Shown here: positions 32,949 to 40,378 of the stretch, piece after piece
Numbering within the stretch: position 1 is the stretch's first letter
Layout of the letters: each line of letters begins with the position of its first letter
The notes under the pieces: model-generated
Database searches by the model: none
What the model was told of the DNA's origin: nothing
What the model saw: only the letters and a program-made list of their open reading frames with translations
Source of the DNA: Pirellulales bacterium
GTDB lineage: Bacteria > Planctomycetota > Planctomycetia > Pirellulales > Thermoguttaceae
DNA length: 40,378 bases
Direction of reading: 5' to 3'
Assembly (NCBI GenBank): GCA_020846145.1
Contig: JADLEL010000014.1
Span: 1-40,378, forward strand
Made by a program: the position numbers and the translations under genes

Positions 32949-35222
32949 ATGACACTGCGGCAACCGCTCTATGCAGCATTATTTTTGGCGATCGCGCTCC
33001 CCGCTTGGGGATTCGCCGCCGACGGCCAGGATGCGCAACCCGCCGAGCAAGGAACGCCGTCCGCCGAGCAGGCCGGCGAAGCGCATCTCTTCGGAGACAT
33101 CGTCTCCCGGACGGACGGAAATCCGACGCTCTTGAGCCGGCCCACCCGCTATTCGCAGTGGGACACCCGGTTCGGTTGGTGGGGGATTTGGACGCGCGGA
33201 TCGCAAGCCATGACCGGCGAGTACCAGGACATGCGTTCCTCGCCGTTCTTCGATGTAGATGGATTCTCGAGCGACGGCAACAGGACCGTCGGCGTCACCG
33301 TAACCGGAACGGATAACGAATCGACGCACGGGAATCTGTATTATTACAAGAACGGCCTGACGGCCAAGATCGACTACGAACGCTTTCCCCATCAACTCAA
33401 CCACGATCCGTTGAGCAACCTCGTCGATGTTTCGGATCCCAGCGTTCAAGGCTCGCAAGTCGCGCCGAAATTCGTCAAGCAAGACCTCAACGTCGGCCAG
33501 AACTACGTGCTGCGGGTGCAGGAAATCGACGCCTCGTTCAAGAAGAATTTGACCGACGACTTGAAAATCCGCTTGGACGTTTGGGGCATCAAGAAGGACG
33601 GCACGCGGCAAGTCAACGCCGTCGCCAAGTGCTACAGCCAGACGGCCACCACCCCGCCCCCGATTCCGGGACATCCCCCGCTTACGCTCGTCGGCGGCCG
33701 GCGCTGCCACTTGCTCAGTCAAGCGCAGCAGGTCGATTGGATCAATACGGAGGTCAAGCCCGTGGTCGAGTGGCGGTTGGGCGATGCCATCAATATCGAA
33801 TACTCCCGGCCGATGCGCAACTTTTCGCAAAACGACGACGTTACGCCGCGGTACTATAGCGCGGTCGGAAATCTTACGTACAACGCCACGCTTGCCCCCA
33901 GCGCGTTCCCGTACAGCGTGGTGGACGAGAACTATACGCAGATGGATCAGCTTAAGATCGGCTGCGATATCACCGAGGACACGCGGGCCTACAGCTATCT
34001 GATGGTGGGCGAGACCGTCAACACCACCAACCGCATGGAGCGCTATTTCAACAATGTTGACGTGCGCGTTACCAACACCTCGATCCAAAACGTGAGCATC
34101 ACCGGCTACGGCACGGTCTTTAACGAAGACGAGTCGATGCCGAGCAATACGTTCATCACGAGCATCAACCAGGCTTCGCTCACCACGGCGCCGAACAATT
34201 CCAGGCCAACCCTCGCCAATATCAACGCCTTCCTCATCCATCCCGCCAACTATCAACGGGCCACGGGCGGCTTGAAAGGCGTTTGGCGGCCCTGGGGCGG
34301 CGGATATAGCCGCAATGGCGTGGCGATCGTCGGCGGCTACGAGTACTGCAATCTGGCTCGCGAATATTCGGTCTTCCCGTTGTACACCGGCGGCTCCTCG
34401 ACCGTGCCCACGGGCTATATCGACGAATCGAAGACCGTTACCCACAGCTTCCAGATCGGCCCGGATTGGCGGATTTCGGAACGTTGCGACACGTTCCTGC
34501 GCTACAAGTACCAGAACGCGGACCAGCCGCTGGTCGGCGTCCATCCCTTCAGCGGCGCCGTCAACACGCTGTTGCCGGAAAAGGACAACCTGGTGGAAGT
34601 CGGCTTCAACTGGGTGCCTTCCGACTGGCTGGTATTCAACGCCACGCTGGGCTATGAAAACGGCGAGCATCATCAAGCCTACGGCCCCAACCAGTTCCAA
34701 AAAATCAATTACAGCGAGGAAAACTACCCGATTTCGTTTAATCTCTGGTACGCCGCCACCGATCGATTCTCGCTCTCGGCGGGATACGCCATTTTCTCGA
34801 ACTTCATCGACCAGGACATTTCCACGGCCGACCAGTTGAGATACCCCGGACAAGCAAATTCCGCCGCGCCGGTTACCGGGCGTTGGAACTACGGCGGGCG
34901 AGCGCAGGTGATTACCCTCGGCTCGCAATACACCGCCACCAATTGTTTGATCTTCACCGGCCAGATCGAATGGGTGCGGGGGAACGACGCCGTTTCCGGC
35001 TCGTCGATGACCTTCCCGGGCAACGTCGTGGTAACCGACTTGGGAACCTATTCCGCGGTGGTCAACGAAACCACACGGCTCACCGTGGGCATGGATTGGA
35101 AAATCACGCCCCGAATCGTCAACTACTACCGCTACGAGTTGTACGACTTCAACGACATTTCCCCCGGCTACCAAACCGGCACGGCCCAGGGAATCCTCGG
35201 CGGGCTGTCGGCCTATTTCTAA
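32949..35222 (+). CDS. MtrB/PioB-like outer-membrane beta-barrel
   Basis: A 757-residue porin that should sheathe the multihaem cytochrome encoded just upstream. ATG 32949 follows AGGGGG by 6 nt; the in-frame ATG at 32931 lacks this. A signal peptide (LYAALFLAIALPAWGFAA) precedes a linker. From about residue 60 onward there are many alternating strands with aromatic girdles typical of a large barrel (for example WDTRFGWWGIWTRG, GNLYYYKNGLTAKIDYERFP, NYYRYELYDFND). MtrB/PioB features such as repeated paired strands and a long N-terminal region are present. No CxxCH motif occurs. The closing strand should be the extreme C-terminus, which ends in Phe (GGLSAYF). Confidence 0.85.
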   Translation: MTLRQPLYAALFLAIALPAWGFAADGQDAQPAEQGTPSAEQAGEAHLFGDIVSRTDGNPTLLSRPTRYSQWDTRFGWWGIWTRGSQAMTGEYQDMRSSPFFDVDGFSSDGNRTVGVTVTGTDNESTHGNLYYYKNGLTAKIDYERFPHQLNHDPLSNLVDVSDPSVQGSQVAPKFVKQDLNVGQNYVLRVQEIDASFKKNLTDDLKIRLDVWGIKKDGTRQVNAVAKCYSQTATTPPPIPGHPPLTLVGGRRCHLLSQAQQVDWINTEVKPVVEWRLGDAINIEYSRPMRNFSQNDDVTPRYYSAVGNLTYNATLAPSAFPYSVVDENYTQMDQLKIGCDITEDTRAYSYLMVGETVNTTNRMERYFNNVDVRVTNTSIQNVSITGYGTVFNEDESMPSNTFITSINQASLTTAPNNSRPTLANINAFLIHPANYQRATGGLKGVWRPWGGGYSRNGVAIVGGYEYCNLAREYSVFPLYTGGSSTVPTGYIDESKTVTHSFQIGPDWRISERCDTFLRYKYQNADQPLVGVHPFSGAVNTLLPEKDNLVEVGFNWVPSDWLVFNATLGYENGEHHQAYGPNQFQKINYSEENYPISFNLWYAATDRFSLSAGYAIFSNFIDQDISTADQLRYPGQANSAAPVTGRWNYGGRAQVITLGSQYTATNCLIFTGQIEWVRGNDAVSGSSMTFPGNVVVTDLGTYSAVVNETTRLTVGMDWKITPRIVNYYRYELYDFNDISPGYQTGTAQGILGGLSAYF

Positions 35223-35263
35223 AGAATGCTCGATTCCGCGATCAGAGCGGGGATCGGAAATTA

Positions 35264-35293
35264 CGAGCCGAGAGCAGTATTTGCCTCGGCTCG
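35264..35293. terminator. hairpin between convergent cytochrome operons
   Basis: CGAGCCGAG (35264-35272) pairs with CTCGGCTCG (35285-35293) around a 12-nt loop, followed by CTCGTTTT on the plus strand. It lies in the 83-bp gap between the barrel gene and the 12-haem gene and could end both transcripts. Confidence 0.55.
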
Positions 35294-35305
35294 CTCGTTT
35301 TCAGG

Positions 35306-36835
35306 TCATTTCCATTCCTTCGCGGGGGGGATTAATTCGACTTTCGGCTCCTCGGCTTTCACTTCCCGACAGGCGGCGGTAATGCGCTCGAGCAACTTGA
35401 TTTGAAGTTTGGCCGCGAAATGGATATTGTGGATGTCGTTGCCGACGCGCAGGAAGGCCAGATCGTGCTGGATGGCGTCTAGTTCTTTAGCGAGTGCATC
35501 GGCGCGTGCGGGAGGAAGCTCGGCCGCGGGGAGCGCTTTGCGGGCCCGCGCGAGGCCGTCTTCGAGCACGGGAAGCGCGGCTCGCAGTTGGCCATGGAAC
35601 GCCTGGAGCCGTTCGACTTCCGACGCTTCGTGGCACATCGAGCAGACTTCCGCCGATGCTTTGAATAGCTCGCTTCCCGACGTCGAAACTTCCTTCACGC
35701 GATGACAGGTCGGGCATCCCACGCGGGCGGCCCACATGCTCCCCGCATGTTCGGCGATCGTTTTGTCGCCCACGCCCTCGAACATCTTGATCTGCTCGCG
35801 GTGGTGGTTGGGATGGCAGCTTTTGCAGTCGCCGGCCATGTGGTCGAGTTTCTGCTTGTCCAGCGAATGTTCGATGCGGAGGTGGCAATTCAAGCAATCG
35901 ATTTTGTGTTCGCTGACGTGCTTGTCGTGAATGAATTCGAAGTCCTTGATCTTGGCGAGGTCGCTTTCGCGGTTGTGGCAAACCTGGCACCGTTCCTGGG
36001 GCACTTCGCCCTTGCCGCGGATCACATCGACGTGGCAGTTGCGGCAGTCCACGCCCTTGCGGTAAGCCAGTTCGTGGGTGAACTTCACGCCGCCGCCGAG
36101 ATCGTACTGTTTGTCGGGGATTTGGTGGCAGTGGGTGCAAGCGCCCAAGCCTTCGTTGAAGCTCTGATTCTTGAAATGGCAGAGAAAACACGTAGTTTCG
36201 GTCACCGCGATATGTTCGCCCTGCACGATCTGGCTGTGGCAACTGGTGCAGCGAAGGCGTATTCCAAGGGTGATTTGCTCATGCTCCTTCGCGGGATCGT
36301 CGTCCAGGCGGTAATGCCGATTATGATCGAAATGGACAACGGTTTTCTTCTCGGCGTTTTTTCCTTGGGCGTGGAAATCGACGCGGCCCGACAGGAGCCG
36401 GGTTTCGTGGCAACCCGCGCGAAGGCAGCTTGCGTCGGGGATTTCGGCGGCGGGGCGCGGGCCGGCGCTGGCCGTGACGTATTTGGCGAGTTGGACCAAT
36501 CCCAGCATTTTACCGCGGAGTTTACCGCCTACGCCGGGCGTGAAATGGCATTCGATGCAAGACACGTCCTTGTGCGACGAGGCCGCCCAGGAGGCGTAAT
36601 ACGGCTCCATGATGTGGCAGCTTCGGCAGAACTCCGAGCGGGAAGTGTACCAGCCGGCCGCCGCCACCAGCACGAGGAGGAAGAGGAAGAATGCGCCGAG
36701 AAAAGAGCCGACGCGGATCGCGATCCTGCGAAACTTGCTCCATTTCGAGGAAGGGGGAGGAGGCGTTTTCGACGCGGAACCCTTCGCGGAATCGTCGGAA
36801 TCGGCCGTCGGCTGCGGAGCGGAATCTTGGTTCAT
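35306..36835 (-). CDS. NapC/NirT-like membrane-anchored 12-haem cytochrome c
   Basis: A 509-residue protein from ATG 36835 (GGAGG about 12 nt upstream). It has a cytosolic Pro/Ser-rich tail, one membrane helix at 38-61, then the NapC-like opening SEFCRSCHIMEP. Eleven CxxCH motifs begin at 70, 93, 196, 216, 233, 264, 283, 314, 337, 374 and 398. An additional CLRAGCH at 137 is a CX4CH motif that may bind a twelfth haem. The last 110 residues have no haem site and look like a helical bundle. NapC-type proteins take electrons from quinol at the inner membrane; here the larger haem array could pass them on through the periplasm. It is third in the minus-strand operon. Confidence 0.87.
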   Translation of the reverse strand: MNQDSAPQPTADSDDSAKGSASKTPPPPSSKWSKFRRIAIRVGSFLGAFFLFLLVLVAAAGWYTSRSEFCRSCHIMEPYYASWAASSHKDVSCIECHFTPGVGGKLRGKMLGLVQLAKYVTASAGPRPAAEIPDASCLRAGCHETRLLSGRVDFHAQGKNAEKKTVVHFDHNRHYRLDDDPAKEHEQITLGIRLRCTSCHSQIVQGEHIAVTETTCFLCHFKNQSFNEGLGACTHCHQIPDKQYDLGGGVKFTHELAYRKGVDCRNCHVDVIRGKGEVPQERCQVCHNRESDLAKIKDFEFIHDKHVSEHKIDCLNCHLRIEHSLDKQKLDHMAGDCKSCHPNHHREQIKMFEGVGDKTIAEHAGSMWAARVGCPTCHRVKEVSTSGSELFKASAEVCSMCHEASEVERLQAFHGQLRAALPVLEDGLARARKALPAAELPPARADALAKELDAIQHDLAFLRVGNDIHNIHFAAKLQIKLLERITAACREVKAEEPKVELIPPAKEWK

Positions 36836-36857
36836 CGAATTTTCCAACCTCCTTTGC

Positions 36858-36906
36858 GTAGGATAGGTTGCCGACATGTCGCGACGGATTGGAAACCTGT
36901 CCTACG
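36858..36906. repeat. ACAGGTT-type palindrome before the 12-haem gene
   Basis: The sequence contains GTAGGATAGGTT and a complementary AACCTGTCCTAC. It belongs to the same family as 19550-19660. It lies in the 80-bp gap between the 11-haem/b561 gene and the 12-haem gene. Confidence 0.6.
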
Positions 36907-36915
36907 AAGGTAATA

Positions 36916-39012
36916 TTATCCCAGGCTGGCGAGGATCATGGCCACCAGCAGAAATAGTCCCACCGCGAGCGCGAAATATCCTTCGGCCTTGTCGAGCCAG
37001 AGTTGACCTCTTTCGGGCACGGTCGTGCGCCGTTTATCCAATTCGCCTTCGCGCCGCAGGCGTTCGAAGTATTCCGGGCGCTCGTGGAGGAACTCTTCCT
37101 CGCTGACCAAGCCGGTGAGGATCGACATGTCGGCGGGGAATTTTTCCGGCCGCAGGAACGAATGATAAAAATGAATGGCGAAGACGAAGCCCGTGGCCAG
37201 CAGCGCTTGGGTCGAATGGATGACTTTGGCGAAATTCAGCACGCCTCCCGGTAGCACGGTGCAGAAGAAATTGGGGAACCACAAGATCAAGCCCGTCGCG
37301 CCGATGATGACGATGTCCGCGCACGCGCCCCAGAAATCGAATTTTTCCCAATAGGCCCAGCGTTCGTAGGTCGGCTTGGGACCGAGGCCCACGAACCAGC
37401 GGACCATGTGAAAGAAATCCTTGAAATCGCGCCAGTTGGGGATCGGCGAATCGGGATTGAAAATCGAATACGTGCGCGTTTTCCCGTTGCGGCGGTGGGC
37501 GAAGTACTGCCGAATCAGGCGCACGACGTAGGCAAACAGGCAGCCGAAAGTCGCCAGGGCGCAAATGCGATGCAGAAAACTCGTCGATTCGAAGCCGCCG
37601 AGGTAATGGATCAATCCTCTTGCCCAGGCGGTTTCGTGATACTTGAGCGGCATGCCGGTCAGCGCTAAGCCCAGAAAGGCCAGCAGCAAAACGGTATGCG
37701 CGCGCTGGTGGTACTGCACGAACCGCACGTAGGCCGTTGCGCCGGGCACGAGCGCCCGCGGCCGGCCGCGCTTCATCACGTCCACCAACTCGCGCACGAA
37801 CCAGAGTACGCTGTGCAAGCCGAAGAAGCCGAAGGTCGAAATCAAGAGCGTCAACAATAAGAGATAAACGCCGTGCAATAGGGGATTGGTCCGGGCGTTG
37901 GTGTAATCGGCATGGGGATCGAATTTCGTGAAATTCGGGTTGGCGTTCGGATGGCATTTGGCGCAAGTCGCCACGCGATTTTTTGGGGAAAGATGCGAAT
38001 TGGGATCGTCGATGGGCAGGATTTCGTGGCCGCCGTGGCAGTCGGGGCAGCCCGCGGCGGGGACGTATCCCAATTGCGTCAGTTCGCCGTGGATGCTGAG
38101 CCGGTAGGTGCTGGAAAGATCGACGTGGCAATTGCCGCAGAAATTCGGCAGCCCCATGCGGAAGGCCGACGATTCGGGAAAGGCGGTTTCGTGCCCCAGG
38201 TGGCAGTCGGTGCAAGTCGGTCGGCGATTGATTTTGCCGCCCGGCGCGGTTCTCTTGGACGGCTCGCCGACGCCCTTGCCCCGGCCGTGAACGCTCATTT
38301 CCAGACGTTCGGGGATGAAACGGTGGCATTTGCCGCAGGTGGCCGCCACGTTGGCGGGGGAAAGCGTGGAGCGGTTGTCCGTCGAGCGATACACGCCGTG
38401 AGATCCGTGGCAGCTTGAGCAGACCGCCGTGATCGACAAGCCCGACTTGTAGAGGCCGAATCCATGCACGTTCTTAGTGTAAGTATCCAGGTCTTTGGCA
38501 TGGCATTCGCCGCAGATTTTGACCTGATTGTCGAGATAGACGGGCGATTGTTTGTCGGCGGCGGGGAGTATTTGATGGGCGTTTTTCCCGTGGCACGTCC
38601 CGCAATCGAGCATGGTGCCTTCACCCTTGTCGTTTTTTGGACCCGCCTTGGAATGGACCCCCTTGAACAACTCGAGCGATTGCTCCTTGTGACACTCGCC
38701 GCAAACCTTTTTCATGTCGGCCGGGGAGCGGCGGTTTTCGTGCGCGCCGTCTTTATCTTCGGCGCCGGCGTTGCCGCCGTGGCAATCGTGGCAGTTCACG
38801 CCCTTCGTAAAGTGGACGTCCTTTTCGAGAATTTTCAGATCGATGAACAGTTTCCGTTGGTCGCCTTCCCACTGGTCGGACTCGCCGTGGCAAGTGATGC
38901 ATACGATTTTATCCGGCGGAAGCTGGGAGCCTTTGGGGGATTGGGCATAAAGGCTCCCGCCGATTATCAAGTGCATGAGCAGTGCCGGCGCGATTTTAGG
39001 CACGGAATTCAT
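36916..39012 (-). CDS. 11-haem cytochrome c fused to a cytochrome b561-like membrane domain
   Basis: A 698-residue protein. ATG 39012 gives a signal peptide (IAPALLMHLIIGGSLYAQ); the longer upstream frame is Arg/Pro-rich and not protein-like. Eleven CxxCH motifs start at 38, 74, 104, 137, 168, 198, 226, 268, 292, 322 and 350. From about 378 there are five or six membrane helices with His residues suited to b-type haems (YHQRAH near 434-439, LHR near 480, IHSTQALLATGFVFAIHFYH). This resembles quinol-oxidising b561/formate-dehydrogenase-gamma-like domains. A single polypeptide could thus take electrons from quinol and feed its periplasmic haem chain. It is second in the minus-strand operon. Confidence 0.88.
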   Translation of the reverse strand: MNSVPKIAPALLMHLIIGGSLYAQSPKGSQLPPDKIVCITCHGESDQWEGDQRKLFIDLKILEKDVHFTKGVNCHDCHGGNAGAEDKDGAHENRRSPADMKKVCGECHKEQSLELFKGVHSKAGPKNDKGEGTMLDCGTCHGKNAHQILPAADKQSPVYLDNQVKICGECHAKDLDTYTKNVHGFGLYKSGLSITAVCSSCHGSHGVYRSTDNRSTLSPANVAATCGKCHRFIPERLEMSVHGRGKGVGEPSKRTAPGGKINRRPTCTDCHLGHETAFPESSAFRMGLPNFCGNCHVDLSSTYRLSIHGELTQLGYVPAAGCPDCHGGHEILPIDDPNSHLSPKNRVATCAKCHPNANPNFTKFDPHADYTNARTNPLLHGVYLLLLTLLISTFGFFGLHSVLWFVRELVDVMKRGRPRALVPGATAYVRFVQYHQRAHTVLLLAFLGLALTGMPLKYHETAWARGLIHYLGGFESTSFLHRICALATFGCLFAYVVRLIRQYFAHRRNGKTRTYSIFNPDSPIPNWRDFKDFFHMVRWFVGLGPKPTYERWAYWEKFDFWGACADIVIIGATGLILWFPNFFCTVLPGGVLNFAKVIHSTQALLATGFVFAIHFYHSFLRPEKFPADMSILTGLVSEEEFLHERPEYFERLRREGELDKRRTTVPERGQLWLDKAEGYFALAVGLFLLVAMILASLG

Positions 39013-39212
39013 CTTTTTCGATTCCCGAAAGTGCTGGAAAATGGGAACGGTGAAAAAAGCGCGGCATGCGATTCGTTCGGAAAAGGTCCTCGGTGTGTGA
39101 AGAGACGCGGCAGGAAAATTCCCGTCCCCGAAACGAGGCGGTCGATTCGATGGGCGCTGCATGGCATCTCCCGTTCCCGCGCCGGCGGTGCGGGAACGAG
39201 GAGCATTCGCGG

Positions 39213-39887
39213 TTATTTCTTGTAATCCGGATGGGTTTTCTTGCCGTTCTCCGAGGTATGGCATTTTTTGCAGAGATCGGCGGTCGAGCTGCTCGGCTCG
39301 CCTTTCTCGTTCTTGAATTCCTCGAATTTCTCGTGCAAGTTTTTGCCTTTGTACATCCCTTTGGCTTCGATGGCGACGCCGGGGAGCTTGATCCGCGTCA
39401 TCGATTGCTTGCGAAGCTCGTCATCCTTTTTCCATGCTTCCGATTGGACTTCTTTCGTCCAGTAGGACTTGTCCTTTTCCTTTTTCGCCATCGCCTCGCC
39501 GATTTTCACGTGTTCGCTGCCGGGGCCGTGACATGCTTCGCAGGAGACGGAGGCCAGTTTCGGAGTGGCCGCGGCGCTCTTAAAACCGGTGGCTTCGCCG
39601 AATCCCGTCACATGGCAAGCCAAGCAGCTTTTGTCTTCCTTGTAGGCGGCCGGAAGATCGTCGAAAGCTTTCGCGTGCTTCATTTTCTTCCAACTCAGGT
39701 TTTCTTTAAGGTGGCACGACGCGCATTTCGTGGTGCCCACGTAGGTTTTGGCTTTCGCATCCTTGGGCGGATCGGCGAGGGGGGCCGCCGAAGCGTTTTT
39801 CGGGAAGGCCAAGCCTGCCGTAAGAAACAGTGAAAGCGAGAGCGCTCCCAGCGCCGCAACCATCGTGGGAAAAAGATTCTTTCGCAT
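39213..39887 (-). CDS. tetrahaem cytochrome c554-like protein
   Basis: A 224-residue periplasmic protein. The signal peptide (MVAALGALSLSLFLTAGLAF) is followed by four CxxCH motifs at 55, 88, 116 and 206, with spacing as in the cytochrome c554 family. It is Lys-rich and so probably basic. AAAGGAAAT before ATG 39887 is a fair ribosome site. It should shuttle electrons between the membrane cytochromes and the conduit or another partner. It is first gene of the minus-strand operon, under the promoter at 39976-40004, and 200 bp ahead of the 11-haem/b561 gene. Confidence 0.86.
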   Translation of the reverse strand: MRKNLFPTMVAALGALSLSLFLTAGLAFPKNASAAPLADPPKDAKAKTYVGTTKCASCHLKENLSWKKMKHAKAFDDLPAAYKEDKSCLACHVTGFGEATGFKSAAATPKLASVSCEACHGPGSEHVKIGEAMAKKEKDKSYWTKEVQSEAWKKDDELRKQSMTRIKLPGVAIEAKGMYKGKNLHEKFEEFKNEKGEPSSSTADLCKKCHTSENGKKTHPDYKK

Positions 39888-40378
39888 GACTATTTCCTTT
39901 GGTTGGAGGAAAATCGATCGTGGTTTTTTCGAAAAAAACCGAGATGAAAGGGCGCGTTACCGGCCAGTTCGGGATAGTGTAACTGATAAATCCGGGCGGG
40001 TCAATCAGATGCGATAGCGCCGGGGAGCGTTTTCTTTCATGGAATCGTGTTGAAAGGAGCGCGGTTTGAAAACGGCCATTCGAATCAATGCCAATAAAAG
40101 ATGACAGATTACAGGGTCAATACCACGTTCGATGATTGCAGGTTCCCTGCGAGATTTAAGACAGCATAATGTGCGAGAAACCGCCTTTGGCAAGATTATT
40201 TCCGTCCTCTTTGGCGGAATGCCGCGTATCAGTTCCCCCCCCCCGCAAGGCAGGGTGCATTTCAGCTTTTGCAAGTTTCGGCCGATAGTTTGGGAAGTTT
40301 GGGTCGGCGAATGAACGCACATCCGGGACGACAGTGGAGGTACTTGCTCAGACGGTCGTCATCGCTCAGCGCGGCGGC
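39888..40378. other. 491-bp region at the right edge
   Basis: It contains the promoter of the cytochrome operon. The rest shows no convincing gene. An ATG at 40311 opens a frame to the window end (MNAHPGRQWRYLLRRSSSLS and onward), which could be the start of a plus-strand gene but is too short to judge. Confidence 0.5.
39976..40004 (-). promoter_or_regulatory. sigma-70-type promoter of the cytochrome operon
   Basis: Reading the minus strand, TTGACC (40004-39999) and TACACT (39981-39976) are separated by 17 bp. Transcription would start near 39969, about 80 nt before the c554-like gene. No operator symmetry was seen. Confidence 0.6.

Noticed and set aside
32979..35174. 731-codon open frame on the minus strand
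   Set aside because: It is the antisense shadow of the MtrB-like barrel gene; the composition is not protein-like and it has no domains.
40005..40322. 105-codon minus-strand frame at the right edge
   Set aside because: It covers the promoter of the cytochrome operon and is not protein-like.

Overview
The window looks like a chromosomal segment from an uncultured or little-studied planctomycete, probably of the Pirellulales type. This is inferred from content only: a DUF1570 protein, a dockerin plus PEP-CTERM protein, a membrane-linked Ser/Thr kinase, a CcsB-CcsA cytochrome maturation protein, giant multihaem cytochromes, weak Shine-Dalgarno use and very many short palindromic intergenic repeats. 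Most genes are GC-rich. Three patches are AT-richer (about 0.12-1.7 kb, 11.8-13.0 kb and 30.7-31.2 kb) and carry a methyltransferase module, toxin-antitoxin genes and gene debris.

Layout. 0.1-1.7 kb: an unrecognised small gene (apparently frameshifted) coupled to a D12-class DNA adenine methyltransferase, followed by a 5'-truncated-looking two-domain ABC permease (1.85-3.35 kb). 3.5-7.4 kb: DUF1570 metallopeptidase-like protein, PEP-CTERM/dockerin protein and two unknown genes, with large palindromes between them. 7.8-15.5 kb: membrane Ser/Thr kinase, leuC-leuD, MntA/HepT toxin-antitoxin pair, UPF0175 antitoxin with a toxin remnant, trpG/pabA, and lnt. 15.9-19.4 kb: a coiled-coil membrane protein with an overlapping small membrane protein, and a zinc-ribbon/STN-domain protein. 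19.7-22.9 kb: hisD-hisC-hisB. 23-26.6 kb: an exported esterase, a DUF4185-like exported protein and a second esterase-like protein whose nucleophile serine is replaced. 26.8-39.9 kb: a cytochrome island.

The cytochrome island is the main biological system. Going rightwards it has ccsBA (haem attachment, minus strand), a 14-haem lipoprotein and an MtrB/PioB-like outer-membrane barrel (plus strand), then a convergent minus-strand operon encoding a tetrahaem c554-like protein, an 11-haem/cytochrome b561 fusion and a 12-haem NapC-like membrane-anchored protein. Together they carry 41 predicted c-type haem sites. The simplest reading is a complete electron path: quinol pool, b561/NapC-type proteins, periplasmic haem wires, then a porin-cytochrome conduit through the outer membrane. 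Direction and final partner cannot be read from sequence.

The second notable theme is repeats. Tandem heptamers (7-bp period), each array with its own sequence and often arranged as inverted arrays, fill the intercistronic gaps leuC/leuD, hisD/hisC and hisC/hisB and abut the downstream start codons. They also occur in-frame inside lnt and at the CcsB/CcsA junction, and they extend the C-terminus of HisD. In addition there are three near-identical copies of a 90-bp miniature inverted-repeat element, an inverted pair of 207-bp repeats flanking 6.7 kb, and a palindromic repeat inserted in-frame in hisC. No rRNA, tRNA or CRISPR was seen.
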